Assembly (NCBI GenBank): GCA_024640225.1
Contig: JAHEFK010000003.1
Coordinates: 1 to 32,648, forward strand
DNA from: Bacteroidota bacterium
GTDB lineage: Bacteria; Bacteroidota; Bacteroidia; Chitinophagales; Chitinophagaceae
Length of the DNA: 32,648 nt
Reading direction: 5' to 3'
In this document: positions 7,435 to 17,099 of the stretch, one piece after another
Position numbering within the stretch: the stretch's first letter is position 1
Layout of the letters: every line of letters starts with the position of its first letter
Position numbers and translations under genes: made by a program
Notes under the pieces: model-generated
Told to the model about the DNA's origin: nothing
What the model saw: the letters and a program-made list of their open reading frames with translations, nothing else
Databases searched by the model: none

Positions 7435-9897
7435 TGCTTCCATATAAACGCGTTTTACGCGTTGCGAAATGCCAGTCATAATTTCATAGGGAATCGTATT
7501 TGCCCATTTAGCCAATTGCTGAATCCTAAGTTCCTGATTGAATAGTATGACCTCGTCTCCTTCTTGCACGCTTTCAATGGAACTTAAATCAATCATACAT
7601 AAATCCATACAAATATTTCCAATGATTTTAGCGGCTTGATTATGAACCAATACATGTGCCACACCATTACCTAAATTACGCGGATAACCATCTGCATAAC
7701 CAATATTGATAACGCCTATTTTCATAGGATTCGTTGCCACAAAATTTCTACTATATCCAACACTTTCGCCTGCAGCAATATGCTTAATCTGTGCAATACG
7801 TGTTTTTAATAGTGCCACTTCTTGTAATTGCTTCTGCATTACCTCATCATCAGCAATGCCATACAAACCCAATCCTAAACGCACCATATTATAATGCAAA
7901 TTGGGATGCCTTGTTATGGCTGCAGAATTGGCCAAATGTAATAATGGAGTATAGCCTATCGTTTTGATAAGTAGCGCACTCATCTTATCAAAAAAATGCT
8001 GTTGCACTTTAGTAAAATTATCAAATTGTGTATTTTCACTAGCTGCTAAATGACTGAAAATAGAAAGTACTTTTAACGCTTTATGCTCTTGGAGTAATTT
8101 TAATAAACTTGGTAGCTCTTCTTCTGTAAATCCTAATCGATGCATACCCGTATCTAGTTTAATATGGATACCAACGATTTTATCTGCACTTCGCTGCAAT
8201 GCTTGAATAAATAATTGTAACGAATTAATATTATAAATTTCCGGTTCTAAATTCCATAAGATCATACGATCAAAAGAAGTGTTATCAGGACTCATTACCA
8301 TAATTGGCAAGGAGATGCCTGCTGTTCTTAATGCGATTCCTTCATCTGTATAAGCAACGGCTAAATAGTCTACGCCTACATGTTGTAGAGCATTAGCAAC
8401 TTCAAAACTACCACTCCCATAGGAGAATGCTTTTACCATTGCCATGGTTTTAACCCCCGGCTGTAGGTGCGACCTATAGACAGCCCAGTTATTTTTTAAC
8501 GCACTCAAATTGATTTGCATTTCCGTTTGATGCACATATTCTTCTAATTCAGCTACTATTTTTTCAAACTCAAAATTCCTAGATCCTTTTAATAAGATCG
8601 TTTCATTTTGAAATCTAAAAGTTTGTAATTGTTTTAAAAACGCACTAGTATTTTCAAAAAAGTAACACGGTATCGCTAATTGCGCTCTAATTTGTTGTTG
8701 ATACTGGAAGAGCTGTTGGCCAATTCCTACAAAACGATGCAAAGAGCATTGTTGAAGTTGCTTAATCAAAGTTGCAACAGCAGCTTGATCTTGAATAGTA
8801 GGAATATCAGACAAAATAAGGCTCTTTAATGCATGTTGTTTTTGCTGTTGCAAAACTTGCAACGCATTATGTAAAGAAACTGAATCGGCATTGTAAACAT
8901 CGCTAAGTAAACTACAATTATTGAGTCCTTTTTTTAGCTCTAAACGCATGGCAATTGTTGGCAATGTATTAAACTTATGGACGCATGCAGCATCCCATAA
9001 TTTTAACGCATATATACTTACCAAACAAGTAATGGCATTTTCTATGGAGGCCTCATCTGTAAATGGAATTACGACTGTATTAACGCCCTCCTTAGTGTTG
9101 CATTGGATTGCTGTTGAGGTAGTCTTTTTATGAATTGAAACCTGTGCAAAAGCATTCGCATTATGTAACGTCCAATTAAATAATTCTCTATTAGGGTATC
9201 TTTCCTTAATTAAATGATCCACTTGTTCATCATCGCAATTATAAATGATAGTATTGCAATCTGAAAATAATTGTAATTTTTCTTCAATTTTTATTGCTTG
9301 GTTTTCGAAACCTTCTTGATGCGCTACGCCCATATGCGTAAGCACTCCAATAGTTGGTTTTAATATCGACTGCAGTCTGTGCATTTCGTTTTTCTTGGAA
9401 ATACCTGCTTCAAAAATACCGAGATCAATTTGCTGGGGCATTTTCCAAACCGACAAGGGAACACCAATTTGTGAATTATAACTCAATGGACTTTTATAAA
9501 GGTTGCATTTATCTTCTAGCAAATAGGCCAACCATTCTTTTACGATGGTCTTGCCATTACTACCTGTAATACCTACAATAGCACATTTATGCCTTGCGCG
9601 AATGGCAGCAGCAATTGATTGCAGCGCCGATAAGGTATCATGAACTTGTATAAAATTTGCATTAGGAAATGCGTCAGTAGCAATAAAATCGCTAACTAGA
9701 AAACAACGCACCCCTTTATCATAGGCAGCCTTAATAAAATCATGTCCATTCCTATGCGATGCCTTAATGGCAACAAACAAAGTATGAGTAGCTTGCAAAA
9801 TAGTCCTGGAATCAATGGCAATTTCATCAATTTCTTGATCTTGAAAAGATTTACTTTCAAGACCCAATATGTGTTGTATATAGGATAATTTGTACAT
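7432..9897 (-). CDS. murF-alr: Bifunctional MurF ligase / alanine racemase
   Basis: This 821-residue fusion joins two consecutive steps of peptidoglycan synthesis. Residues 1 to about 450 are MurF, which adds D-Ala-D-Ala to UDP-MurNAc-tripeptide: ATP loop GITGSNGKT (109-117), KSPLSYNSQIGVPLS, THMGVAHQEGFEN, and DVYNADSVSLHNAL. From about 457 follows a PLP-dependent alanine racemase: QINLSALKNN, the PLP lysine in MVKAFSYGSG (about residue 487), KLDTGMHRLGF, VRLGLGLYG, the second catalytic base in GYSRNF, and IGYADGYPR. The fusion is a common Bacteroidota arrangement. It starts two bases after the exonuclease stop, so both are one operon. Confidence 0.95.
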   Translation of the reverse strand: MYKLSYIQHILGLESKSFQDQEIDEIAIDSRTILQATHTLFVAIKASHRNGHDFIKAAYDKGVRCFLVSDFIATDAFPNANFIQVHDTLSALQSIAAAIRARHKCAIVGITGSNGKTIVKEWLAYLLEDKCNLYKSPLSYNSQIGVPLSVWKMPQQIDLGIFEAGISKKNEMHRLQSILKPTIGVLTHMGVAHQEGFENQAIKIEEKLQLFSDCNTIIYNCDDEQVDHLIKERYPNRELFNWTLHNANAFAQVSIHKKTTSTAIQCNTKEGVNTVVIPFTDEASIENAITCLVSIYALKLWDAACVHKFNTLPTIAMRLELKKGLNNCSLLSDVYNADSVSLHNALQVLQQQKQHALKSLILSDIPTIQDQAAVATLIKQLQQCSLHRFVGIGQQLFQYQQQIRAQLAIPCYFFENTSAFLKQLQTFRFQNETILLKGSRNFEFEKIVAELEEYVHQTEMQINLSALKNNWAVYRSHLQPGVKTMAMVKAFSYGSGSFEVANALQHVGVDYLAVAYTDEGIALRTAGISLPIMVMSPDNTSFDRMILWNLEPEIYNINSLQLFIQALQRSADKIVGIHIKLDTGMHRLGFTEEELPSLLKLLQEHKALKVLSIFSHLAASENTQFDNFTKVQQHFFDKMSALLIKTIGYTPLLHLANSAAITRHPNLHYNMVRLGLGLYGIADDEVMQKQLQEVALLKTRIAQIKHIAAGESVGYSRNFVATNPMKIGVINIGYADGYPRNLGNGVAHVLVHNQAAKIIGNICMDLCMIDLSSIESVQEGDEVILFNQELRIQQLAKWANTIPYEIMTGISQRVKRVYMEA

Positions 9898-9899
9898 AA

Positions 9900-10424
9900 T
9901 TATCGAGCAAAAAAATCGGTATAATTCGCTTTTTCAAAGAGCATAGAAAATAGTTGAGCTGTCGCTTGTACATCACCACCCGCTCTATGCCTAGCCGTAT
10001 GATTAATTCCTATTTCAGTACATAATTTACCCAGACTATAACTATTCATGCCAGGCATTAATTTTCTTGATAATTTTACGGTACACAATTTAGGCACATT
10101 TAATTTGTAGCCATGCACTTGCAAATGTGCATTAACAAATGAATAATCGAAGCCTACGTTGTGTGCAACAAATACTTTATCCTTTAATAAATGATAAATG
10201 ATTTCGGCTACTTCGTTAAATGTAGGAGCTGTTGCAACCATTTCATTAGTTATACCTGTAAGTTGCTGAATAAAATAAGGTATATACTGATTAGGACGAA
10301 CGAGCGTTTCATAAAACTCAATTACTTCTTTTCCATTATGAATGGCAACAGCTATCTCAGTAATACTACCACTGCTAGCATTACCGCCTGTTGTTTCTAT
10401 ATCCACAATTGCATACAATTTCAT
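9900..10424 (-). CDS. DnaQ-like 3'-5' exonuclease
   Basis: This 174-residue protein is a single DEDDh exonuclease domain of the DNA polymerase III epsilon type. All expected catalytic residues are visible: Asp8 and Glu10 in VDIETTGG, Asp93 in HNVGFDYSF, His146 and Asp151 in HRAGGDVQATAQ. It lacks the UvrC/GIY-YIG half that is fused to a similar domain in some bacterial relatives, and no polymerase-binding tail is obvious, so either a proofreading subunit or a stand-alone nuclease is possible. It is the first gene of a pair with murF-alr, 2 bases apart; the pairing has no obvious biochemical logic. Confidence 0.88.
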   Translation of the reverse strand: MKLYAIVDIETTGGNASSGSITEIAVAIHNGKEVIEFYETLVRPNQYIPYFIQQLTGITNEMVATAPTFNEVAEIIYHLLKDKVFVAHNVGFDYSFVNAHLQVHGYKLNVPKLCTVKLSRKLMPGMNSYSLGKLCTEIGINHTARHRAGGDVQATAQLFSMLFEKANYTDFFAR

Positions 10425-10432
10425 AATCTAAC

Positions 10433-10440
10433 CAAAGTTA
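10433..10440 (-). promoter_or_regulatory. -7 promoter element for the exonuclease/murF-alr unit
   Basis: TAACTTTG on the minus strand matches TAnnTTTG. Only eight bases separate it from the ATG at 10424, implying a very short or absent leader. No clear -33 element. Confidence 0.5.
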
Positions 10441-10509
10441 ATCCTTTACAATGATTTTTTATTTTATGTTAGACACTAATTTTCAAGTAGTTGTTGGAAA
10501 GGGGGTAAA

Positions 10510-10517
10510 TAAATTTG
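10510..10517 (+). promoter_or_regulatory. -7 promoter element for the DUF1800/DUF1501 pair
   Basis: TAAATTTG matches TAnnTTTG, with a TTG at 10491-10493 upstream (16-base spacer, shorter than usual). Leader of about 40 bases. Confidence 0.5.
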
Positions 10518-10561
10518 TTTAAAATGAGAAAAAAACATAACTTAAATAAAATTATATCTGT

Positions 10562-12280
10562 ATGAGTACTATAAACCGCACAGAGCTTTCTTCTAAACCA
10601 ATGGAAAAAAGCATGGATAGCAACCAAGATCCCATCTTTAAAAAGTATGCTAATAAGACGTTACCAACGGGTTTAATGAAAACTACCGCTGGTCTGAATC
10701 TATATACTGGCGCTTGGACAGAAACAGAAGTATTACATCTCCTAAGACGTTGTACATTCAGTCCCAACGCAACAATGGTGCAAACCTTGCTTACATTGAA
10801 TCCATCACAAGCCGTGGATCTTTTATTCACCAACGCTACAAATACGATCACTACCCCACCCATCAATGATTATAATACGGCTACTTACACCGACCCAACT
10901 GGCATCGCTCTCGGAGCCCCATGGGTAAATGCAGCGTATGGAGACAGTACGGTAAACTATAAACGAGGTATCTCCATGAAAGCCTGGTGGCTAAAACAAA
11001 TGATTAACAACAATAATTCCATTCTAGAAAAAATGGTCTTGTTTTGGCACAATCATTTTTCTACAGAATTAGGTACCGTGCCAGATGCACGCGTATACTA
11101 CAAACATCTTGAACTTATTAGAACTTACGCGTTAGGTAATTTCAAAACCTTTACCAGACAGATGACCACTGATGTTTGCATGCTCTATTATTTGAATGGT
11201 TATTTAAATACCAATACATCTCCCGATGAAAATTATGCTCGTGAATTGCAAGAGCTTTTTACCATTGGAAAAGAAAATACACCTAACTATATAGAGGATG
11301 ATGTAAAAGCAGCGGCTAAAGTACTTACCGGGTGGAGAATAAATACCACCACTACTATCCCTACTGCTTATTTTGATAGCACGAAACATCATACGTCCAA
11401 CAAACAATTTTCATCTTTCTACGGTAATGCCGTAATACCTTACCAATCGGGTGCCAATGGTGCTCTAGAAACCGATGTGCTGATAGACATGTTATTTTCT
11501 AAACAACAAGAAGTAGCAAAATTTATTTGCAGAAAACTCTATCGCTTTTTTATTTACTATACCATAGATAGTACCGTTGAAACGAACGTAATAGCACCCT
11601 TAGCGCAAATTTTTATTAATAACAATTGGGATATTGTACCCGTATTAAAAACACTCTTTAAAAGCGAGCATTTCTTCGAACTCAACTCAAAAGGTTGCAT
11701 TATTAAATCACCTATCGACTTTTTAGTAGGCATTTTTAACACCTTTAAAGTAGATGTGCCTGCTACAATGACCGATTATAATAAATCGTTGATATATAAT
11801 TATGTAAGAAGTTACGGTTCTTTAATAGCACAAGACATTGGCGATCCACCAAATGTTTCTGGTTGGCCTTCTTATTATCAGGTACCAGAATTTCATGAAT
11901 TATGGATTAATTCCAATACACTACCTAAGCGCATGGTGTTCTCCGACATGATGTTGAATAGCGGCTTCACCGCTGGCTCTGGTACAACCATCAAAATTGA
12001 TTATTTAAATTTTGTATCGCAAATACCCAATGCAGACGATCCCGTACTATTAGTAGACTATTTATGTAATCTTTTGCTGGGCATTTCAATTTCGCAAACT
12101 AAAAAAGATGCCCTGCGGGTAAATAATTTATTATCGGGTCAAACCAGTAATTATTATTGGACCAATGCATGGACAGCCTATGTAGCTAACCCAAATACAG
12201 CCAATACCAACATTGTTAAACCTAGACTTTTAGGACTTTTATTGGAACTCACCCGCTTACCAGAATTTCAATTAAGCTAA
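10562..12280 (+). CDS. DUF1800 family protein
   Basis: This 572-residue protein matches DUF1800, a helical family of unknown activity found next to DUF1501 genes in many Bacteroidota and other environmental bacteria. Visible blocks are EVLHLLRRCTFSPN (about 58-71), KAWWLKQMINN, EKMVLFWHNHFSTE, PDENYARELQELFTIG, AAKVLTGWRI, FICRKLYRFFIYY and DPPNVSGWPSY. The first 45 residues are hydrophilic with no signal peptide or Tat motif, so export is not evident from the sequence. DUF1501 starts 13 bases downstream and the two are certainly one unit. The function is unknown; physical partnership with DUF1501 is a family-level inference. Confidence 0.9.
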   Translation: MSTINRTELSSKPMEKSMDSNQDPIFKKYANKTLPTGLMKTTAGLNLYTGAWTETEVLHLLRRCTFSPNATMVQTLLTLNPSQAVDLLFTNATNTITTPPINDYNTATYTDPTGIALGAPWVNAAYGDSTVNYKRGISMKAWWLKQMINNNNSILEKMVLFWHNHFSTELGTVPDARVYYKHLELIRTYALGNFKTFTRQMTTDVCMLYYLNGYLNTNTSPDENYARELQELFTIGKENTPNYIEDDVKAAAKVLTGWRINTTTTIPTAYFDSTKHHTSNKQFSSFYGNAVIPYQSGANGALETDVLIDMLFSKQQEVAKFICRKLYRFFIYYTIDSTVETNVIAPLAQIFINNNWDIVPVLKTLFKSEHFFELNSKGCIIKSPIDFLVGIFNTFKVDVPATMTDYNKSLIYNYVRSYGSLIAQDIGDPPNVSGWPSYYQVPEFHELWINSNTLPKRMVFSDMMLNSGFTAGSGTTIKIDYLNFVSQIPNADDPVLLVDYLCNLLLGISISQTKKDALRVNNLLSGQTSNYYWTNAWTAYVANPNTANTNIVKPRLLGLLLELTRLPEFQLS

Positions 12281-12293
12281 ACCAATATCGCTT

Positions 12294-13874
12294 ATGCAAC
12301 GTAGAGACTTTTTAAAAATGGCACCGGTAGCTGCAGCAAGCACCGCTATGATGATTAATGGCTTACCCATTCAATCATTTGCAGAACATCCATTACTACA
12401 CTTGCTTGCCAAACAAACACAAGCAAATGGTCGTGTTATGGTTTTTGTACAAATGAATGGTGGCAACGATGGTTTGAATACCCTTATCCCACTAGATCAA
12501 TATAGCGCACTTTCGGTAGCGAGAGGTAATATCTTAATTCCACAAAACCAAGTGCTCCCACTTGCTGGTTTCCCTAATACAGGCTTACACCCAGCCATGA
12601 ACAAAATACGTGATATGTATGTGAATGGCATGGTGAATTTGGTGCAAAGCGTAAGTTATCCAAGCCCCAATTATTCGCATTTTAGAGCAACTGATATTTG
12701 GTTGACAGCGTCTGATTCCAATCAATATTTAGATACCGGTTGGCTTGGTCGATATTTAGACGCCGAATATCCCGGATTCCCAGTGGGTTACCCTAACGCT
12801 ACAATGCCTGATCCTTTAGCTATTCAAATTGGATCAAGTGTTTCCACTGTATTTACAGGTAATAGTGTAAATATGGGTATGGCCATTTCAGATATCAATA
12901 GCTTCTACAATATTGTCAACAACTCTGTAGATCCGGCACCGAATACGCCAGCAGGTCATGAACTTACTTTCTTACGCTATATCTCCCAACAAACACAACA
13001 ATACAATGCTGTATTACAAACAGCTGCCAATAACGCTAGCAACCTTTCTACGCAATATCCTACAGGCAATAGCTTATCAGATCAATTAAAAATTGTAGCG
13101 CGTTTAATTGCTGGTGGACTCAAAACGCCTTTATACATTGTAAACATTGGAAGCTTTGATACGCACTCCGTTCAAGTAGATGCCACCGATCACACGATTG
13201 GTGCGCATGCTACCTTACTGAAAAAATTATCAGATGCTATTTATGCTTTTTATGATGATTTAAAACTGCATGGGAAAGATGACAAAGTAGCTACCGCTAC
13301 CTTTTCAGAATTTGGACGAAGAATAAATTCTAACTCCAGTGGTGGTACCGACCATGGAACAGCTGCTCCCGTAATGGTTTTCGGAAAATCTGTTAATCCT
13401 GGCATCATTGGCTTTAACCCAATTATTCCAAGTACCGTTACTACGAGCGATAACTTACCTATGCAACACGACTTCCGCTCGGTGTATGCAGCTATTTTAG
13501 CCGATTGGTTTGATTTGCCTACCAGCGAAGTGAATAGCATCCTCTTAAGATCGTTCCCGATTCCTCCAATTTTCAAAAAAATAAATGGTGTTGCTAATAC
13601 ACTAGAAGGTGGTGATAATGAAGCGTTGGGACAAAATGCACCAAACCCAATGACAAACAATACACATATTCCATTTTATTCAGACGGATCGCATGTATTG
13701 ATTGAATTGTACAATATGGAAGGTCGTGTAGTACAAACATTAATGAATCAAGTTGTAGAGCGCGGAGCACATGAATTGATTCTTTATAGAAATGACTTAC
13801 CTGCTGGCACGTATGTTTACAAATTAATTAATGGTAAAATTACCAGCAGTAGAAAACTACTCATTATTGATTAA
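12294..13874 (+). CDS. DUF1501 protein with Tat-like leader and T9SS C-terminal domain
   Basis: This 526-residue protein starts MQRRDFLKMAPVAAASTAMM, a twin-arginine (Tat) type leader with Arg3-Arg4. The body is DUF1501, related to the alkaline phosphatase/sulfatase fold: VFVQMNGGNDGLNTLIP, GLHPAMNKI, IGSFDTHSVQ, ATFSEFGRRINSNSSGGTDHGTAAPVMVFG. From about residue 444 there is a type A type IX secretion sorting domain: GQNAPNPMTNNTHIPF, ELYNMEGRVVQ, DLPAGTYVYKL, SRKLLIID. The predicted route is Tat across the inner membrane, then T9SS to the surface. Its enzymatic activity is unproven. It follows DUF1800 directly and ends at a strong terminator. Confidence 0.92.
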   Translation: MQRRDFLKMAPVAAASTAMMINGLPIQSFAEHPLLHLLAKQTQANGRVMVFVQMNGGNDGLNTLIPLDQYSALSVARGNILIPQNQVLPLAGFPNTGLHPAMNKIRDMYVNGMVNLVQSVSYPSPNYSHFRATDIWLTASDSNQYLDTGWLGRYLDAEYPGFPVGYPNATMPDPLAIQIGSSVSTVFTGNSVNMGMAISDINSFYNIVNNSVDPAPNTPAGHELTFLRYISQQTQQYNAVLQTAANNASNLSTQYPTGNSLSDQLKIVARLIAGGLKTPLYIVNIGSFDTHSVQVDATDHTIGAHATLLKKLSDAIYAFYDDLKLHGKDDKVATATFSEFGRRINSNSSGGTDHGTAAPVMVFGKSVNPGIIGFNPIIPSTVTTSDNLPMQHDFRSVYAAILADWFDLPTSEVNSILLRSFPIPPIFKKINGVANTLEGGDNEALGQNAPNPMTNNTHIPFYSDGSHVLIELYNMEGRVVQTLMNQVVERGAHELILYRNDLPAGTYVYKLINGKITSSRKLLIID

Positions 13875-13894
13875 TACCAGCTGTTAATACAATT

Positions 13895-13925
13895 AAAAAA
13901 GGCACTCAAAAGAGTGCCTTTTTTA
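13895..13925. terminator. Bidirectional terminator between DUF1501 and metK
   Basis: GGCACTC / GAGTGCC (13901-13907 with 13912-13918), AAAA loop, A run before and T run after. It serves both converging genes. Confidence 0.9.
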
Positions 13926-15209
13926 TTATTTAAGTTTAAACGCTTTTTTAACAGCATCAACATAATCTAATTTTTCCCAAGTAAATAAATCAACTTTTAC
14001 TTTCTTCTCGTTGTCTTTTCCTTTGTTAAAAATTTTAGTTACCGTTTCTGCTTTTCTACCCATATGGCCATATGCAGCTGTCTCGCTATATATTGGATTT
14101 CTCAATTTTAATCGTTGCTCAATAGCGTAAGGTCGCATATCGAAAACCTTTTCAACGATTTTAGCGATAGCACCATCATTCATATTTACTTTAGAAGTGC
14201 CATACGTATCAATAAAGATACCACATGGTTTTGCTACACCAATAGCATAAGAAACCTGCACCAACACTTCATCACATACGCCTGCTGCTACTAAATTTTT
14301 TGCTACGTGACGTGTAGCATACGCTGCACTTCTATCCACTTTAGAAGGATCTTTACCAGAGAATGCACCACCACCGTGTGCACCTTTACCACCGTACGTA
14401 TCCACAATAATTTTTCTACCTGTCAAACCAGTATCACCGTGCGGACCACCAATTACAAATTTACCCGTAGGGTTGATATGGAACGTGATTTTATCGTTGA
14501 ATAATTTTTGTAACGCTGGTTTCAATTGTTTTTTAACTCTTGGAATAATAATGTTGATCACATCTTTTTTGATTTGATCTAACATTTTTTTATCCGATTT
14601 ATCAAAATCATCATGTTGAGTTGACACTACGATCGTATCAATACGAACAGGTGTATTATCATCGTTATACTCAATAGTCACTTGACTTTTAGCATCTGGA
14701 CGTAAATACTTCATTTCTTTTCCTGCACGACGAGTACGCGATAATTCTTGAAGAATTTTATGTGCTAAATCTAATGCTAAAGGCATGTAATTGTCTGTTT
14801 CACGCGTTGCATATCCAAACATCATACCTTGGTCGCCCGCACCTTGAGCATTCGCCAACGTTTCAAAATCTTTTTTCTTAGCATCACGATCAACACCACG
14901 GTTAATGTCCGCAGATTGTTCATGAATAGCTGAAAGAATACCGCATGAATTCGCTTCAAACATATATTCCGATTTCGTATAACCTATCTCACGAATGACA
15001 CCACGAGCAATTTCTTGCACATCTAAATACGCTTTTGATTTTACTTCCCCTGCTAATACCACTTGACCTGTAGTCACTAATGTTTCGCAAGCAACTTTTG
15101 ATTGTGCGTCATACGCTAAAAAATTATCAATTAAGGCGTCCGAAATTTGATCGGCTACTTTATCTGGATGTCCTTCTGAAACTGATTCTGATGTAAATAA
15201 ATAAGGCAT
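13926..15209 (-). CDS. metK: S-adenosylmethionine synthetase
   Basis: This 427-residue cytoplasmic enzyme makes S-adenosylmethionine from methionine and [23 protein letters not shown] carries His14, Asp16 and Lys17 of the ATP site; [12 protein letters not shown] (123-134) and [19 protein letters not shown] are the two classic family signatures. It is about 40 residues longer than the E. coli enzyme, with a Lys-rich insertion around residues 200-235 and an extended C-terminus, as is usual for Bacteroidota. It lies 45 bases after glmS, a gap holding a weak promoter-like box, so it may be either the operon tail or partly independent. No SAM riboswitch fits in that gap. Confidence 0.97.
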   Translation of the reverse strand: MPYLFTSESVSEGHPDKVADQISDALIDNFLAYDAQSKVACETLVTTGQVVLAGEVKSKAYLDVQEIARGVIREIGYTKSEYMFEANSCGILSAIHEQSADINRGVDRDAKKKDFETLANAQGAGDQGMMFGYATRETDNYMPLALDLAHKILQELSRTRRAGKEMKYLRPDAKSQVTIEYNDDNTPVRIDTIVVSTQHDDFDKSDKKMLDQIKKDVINIIIPRVKKQLKPALQKLFNDKITFHINPTGKFVIGGPHGDTGLTGRKIIVDTYGGKGAHGGGAFSGKDPSKVDRSAAYATRHVAKNLVAAGVCDEVLVQVSYAIGVAKPCGIFIDTYGTSKVNMNDGAIAKIVEKVFDMRPYAIEQRLKLRNPIYSETAAYGHMGRKAETVTKIFNKGKDNEKKVKVDLFTWEKLDYVDAVKKAFKLK

Positions 15210-15233
15210 TTTTGATTGTTTATTGTTAAGGTT

Positions 15234-15241
15234 TAAAGATA
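15234..15241 (-). promoter_or_regulatory. Weak -7-like box ahead of metK
   Basis: TATCTTTA on the minus strand differs from TAnnTTTG at the last base. It lies in the 45-base glmS-metK gap and could give metK extra transcription. Low support. Confidence 0.25.
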
Positions 15242-15254
15242 GTTATTTATTTTA

Positions 15255-17093
15255 TTACTCCACCGTTACCGATTTAGCTAAATTTCTCGGTTGGTCTACA
15301 TTGCAACCTCGCAAAATAGCAATATGATATGATAACAATTGAAGTGGCACAATAGTTAATAAAGGGGATAAAATTTCTTCTGTTGCAGGAATTTCGATAA
15401 CATGATCCGCTAATGCTTTAATTTGCGTATCACCCTCATTAACTACAGCAATAATTTTACCCTTACGCGCTTTCACCTCTTGCACATTAGAAACTATTTT
15501 CTCATACGCACTTTGGTTGGTAGCTAAAAATACGACCGGCATATTTTCATCGATAAGCGCAATAGGACCATGCTTCATTTCTGCAGCCGGATATCCTTCT
15601 GCATGGATATAAGAGATCTCTTTTAATTTCAAGGCACCTTCTAAAGCCACTGGGAAATTATATCCTCTTCCGAGATATAAGAAGTTGCTAGCATCTTTAT
15701 AAATAGCTGCAATGTCTTGAATTTGTTTATCAAGCAATAAGGTTTTTTCAATTTTAGATGGAATTTGTTCCATCTCATATAAAATAGTTCTTAGCGCAGA
15801 TTTTGTAATTGTTCCTTTCTCTGCTGCTAATTGTAAGGCTATTAAAGTAAGAATCGTTACTTGTGCTGTAAAAGCTTTGGTTGATGCTACTCCAATTTCT
15901 GGACCGGCATGTGTATACGAACCTGCATGTGAGAGCCGCGCAATAGATGAACCAATAACATTACAAATGCCATAAATCATTGCTTTGCGTTCTTTAGCTA
16001 GTTCTATAGCCGCTAACGTATCGGCTGTTTCACCAGATTGAGATACGGCAAATACCACATCTTTTTCTGTAATGATAGGATTACGATATCTAAACTCCGA
16101 TGCATATTCTACTTCAACAGGCACACGAGCCAAATCTTCAATCAAGTATTCTGCAATCAAACTACTATGCCACGATGTACCACAAGATGTAAATATAAAA
16201 CGATCTGCTTTATTTAATCGATTAGCATATTCATCTACACCGCCCAATTTAATCCAACCACCCGCTGCACTCATTCTTCCTCGCATAGCATCAGCAACTA
16301 CTTTCGGTTGCTCATGAATTTCTTTTAGCATGAAATGTTCGTACCCACCTTTTTCAATCATCTCCAAATTCAATTCTAATTTTTGGATCTTCGGAGATTT
16401 TTCAACATTACCTAATGTTTTGATGGTGAAATTACCATTTCTATGCACCACAGCATATTCTTGATCATTGAGGTAAATAACATTTTTTGTATACTCAATA
16501 ATAGGAGAAGCATCGGAGGCAATAAAAAATTCTTTATTGCCAACACCCAATACCATAGGTGAACCCTTGCGTGCAGCAATCATGCGATCGGGATTCGATT
16601 GTTCTAGTAAAACAATAGCATAAGCCCCAATTACTTGATTAAGTGCAATACGCACAGCTTCTTCTAAATCTACTTGTTCTTCTCTTTGTATTTCTTCAAT
16701 AAAGTTGACCAATACTTCGGTATCGGTATCTGACTTGAAAGTATATCCTCTTGCTAAAAGTTCTTTTTTTAACGCATCATAGTTTTCAATGATTCCGTTA
16801 TGAATGATGGCTAAGTTTCCAGAATTGGATAAATGTGGATGTGCATTTCTATCATTGGGTTCGCCATGGGTGGCCCATCTTGTATGGCCAATACCAATAG
16901 AACCGGTGGTATCACTATTGCCTACAAAATGCTCTAAATCTGATACCTTTCCTGCTTTTTTAAAAACTTTTAATCCCTCTTTTATAACTGCCACTCCGGC
17001 ACTATCATAGCCTCTATACTCCAGTCTTTTAAGACCTTTTATCAAAATTGGATAGGCATCTTGATGCCCAATGTATGCTACGATTCCACACAT
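15255..17093 (-). CDS. glmS: Glucosamine-6-phosphate synthase (isomerizing)
   Basis: This 612-residue enzyme makes glucosamine 6-phosphate from fructose 6-phosphate and glutamine, the entry step to UDP-GlcNAc for peptidoglycan and lipid A. The N-terminal amidotransferase domain starts MCGIVAYIG with catalytic Cys2, then GIGHTRWATHG and HNGIIENY. Two SIS sugar-isomerase domains follow, with CGTSWHSSLIAEY, SQSGETADTLAA and GRGYNFPVALEGALKLKEISY. The C-terminal DQPRNLAKSVTVE is the canonical end. Length is normal. It starts six bases after the DUF4270 stop, which leaves no room for a glmS ribozyme and indicates cotranscription. Confidence 0.97.
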   Translation of the reverse strand: MCGIVAYIGHQDAYPILIKGLKRLEYRGYDSAGVAVIKEGLKVFKKAGKVSDLEHFVGNSDTTGSIGIGHTRWATHGEPNDRNAHPHLSNSGNLAIIHNGIIENYDALKKELLARGYTFKSDTDTEVLVNFIEEIQREEQVDLEEAVRIALNQVIGAYAIVLLEQSNPDRMIAARKGSPMVLGVGNKEFFIASDASPIIEYTKNVIYLNDQEYAVVHRNGNFTIKTLGNVEKSPKIQKLELNLEMIEKGGYEHFMLKEIHEQPKVVADAMRGRMSAAGGWIKLGGVDEYANRLNKADRFIFTSCGTSWHSSLIAEYLIEDLARVPVEVEYASEFRYRNPIITEKDVVFAVSQSGETADTLAAIELAKERKAMIYGICNVIGSSIARLSHAGSYTHAGPEIGVASTKAFTAQVTILTLIALQLAAEKGTITKSALRTILYEMEQIPSKIEKTLLLDKQIQDIAAIYKDASNFLYLGRGYNFPVALEGALKLKEISYIHAEGYPAAEMKHGPIALIDENMPVVFLATNQSAYEKIVSNVQEVKARKGKIIAVVNEGDTQIKALADHVIEIPATEEILSPLLTIVPLQLLSYHIAILRGCNVDQPRNLAKSVTVE

Positions 17094-17099
17094 ATTTAA

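Noticed and set aside
13250-13660. 136-residue minus-strand frame inside the DUF1501 gene
   Set aside because: It is a shadow of the DUF1501 coding sequence, which has unmistakable motifs in its own frame.
15210-15254. SAM riboswitch ahead of metK
   Set aside because: The gap is 45 bases, too short for a known SAM aptamer, and I see no matching helices.
17094-17099. glmS ribozyme upstream of glmS
   Set aside because: Only six bases separate glmS from the DUF4270 stop, and the preceding sequence is coding; there is no room for the ribozyme.
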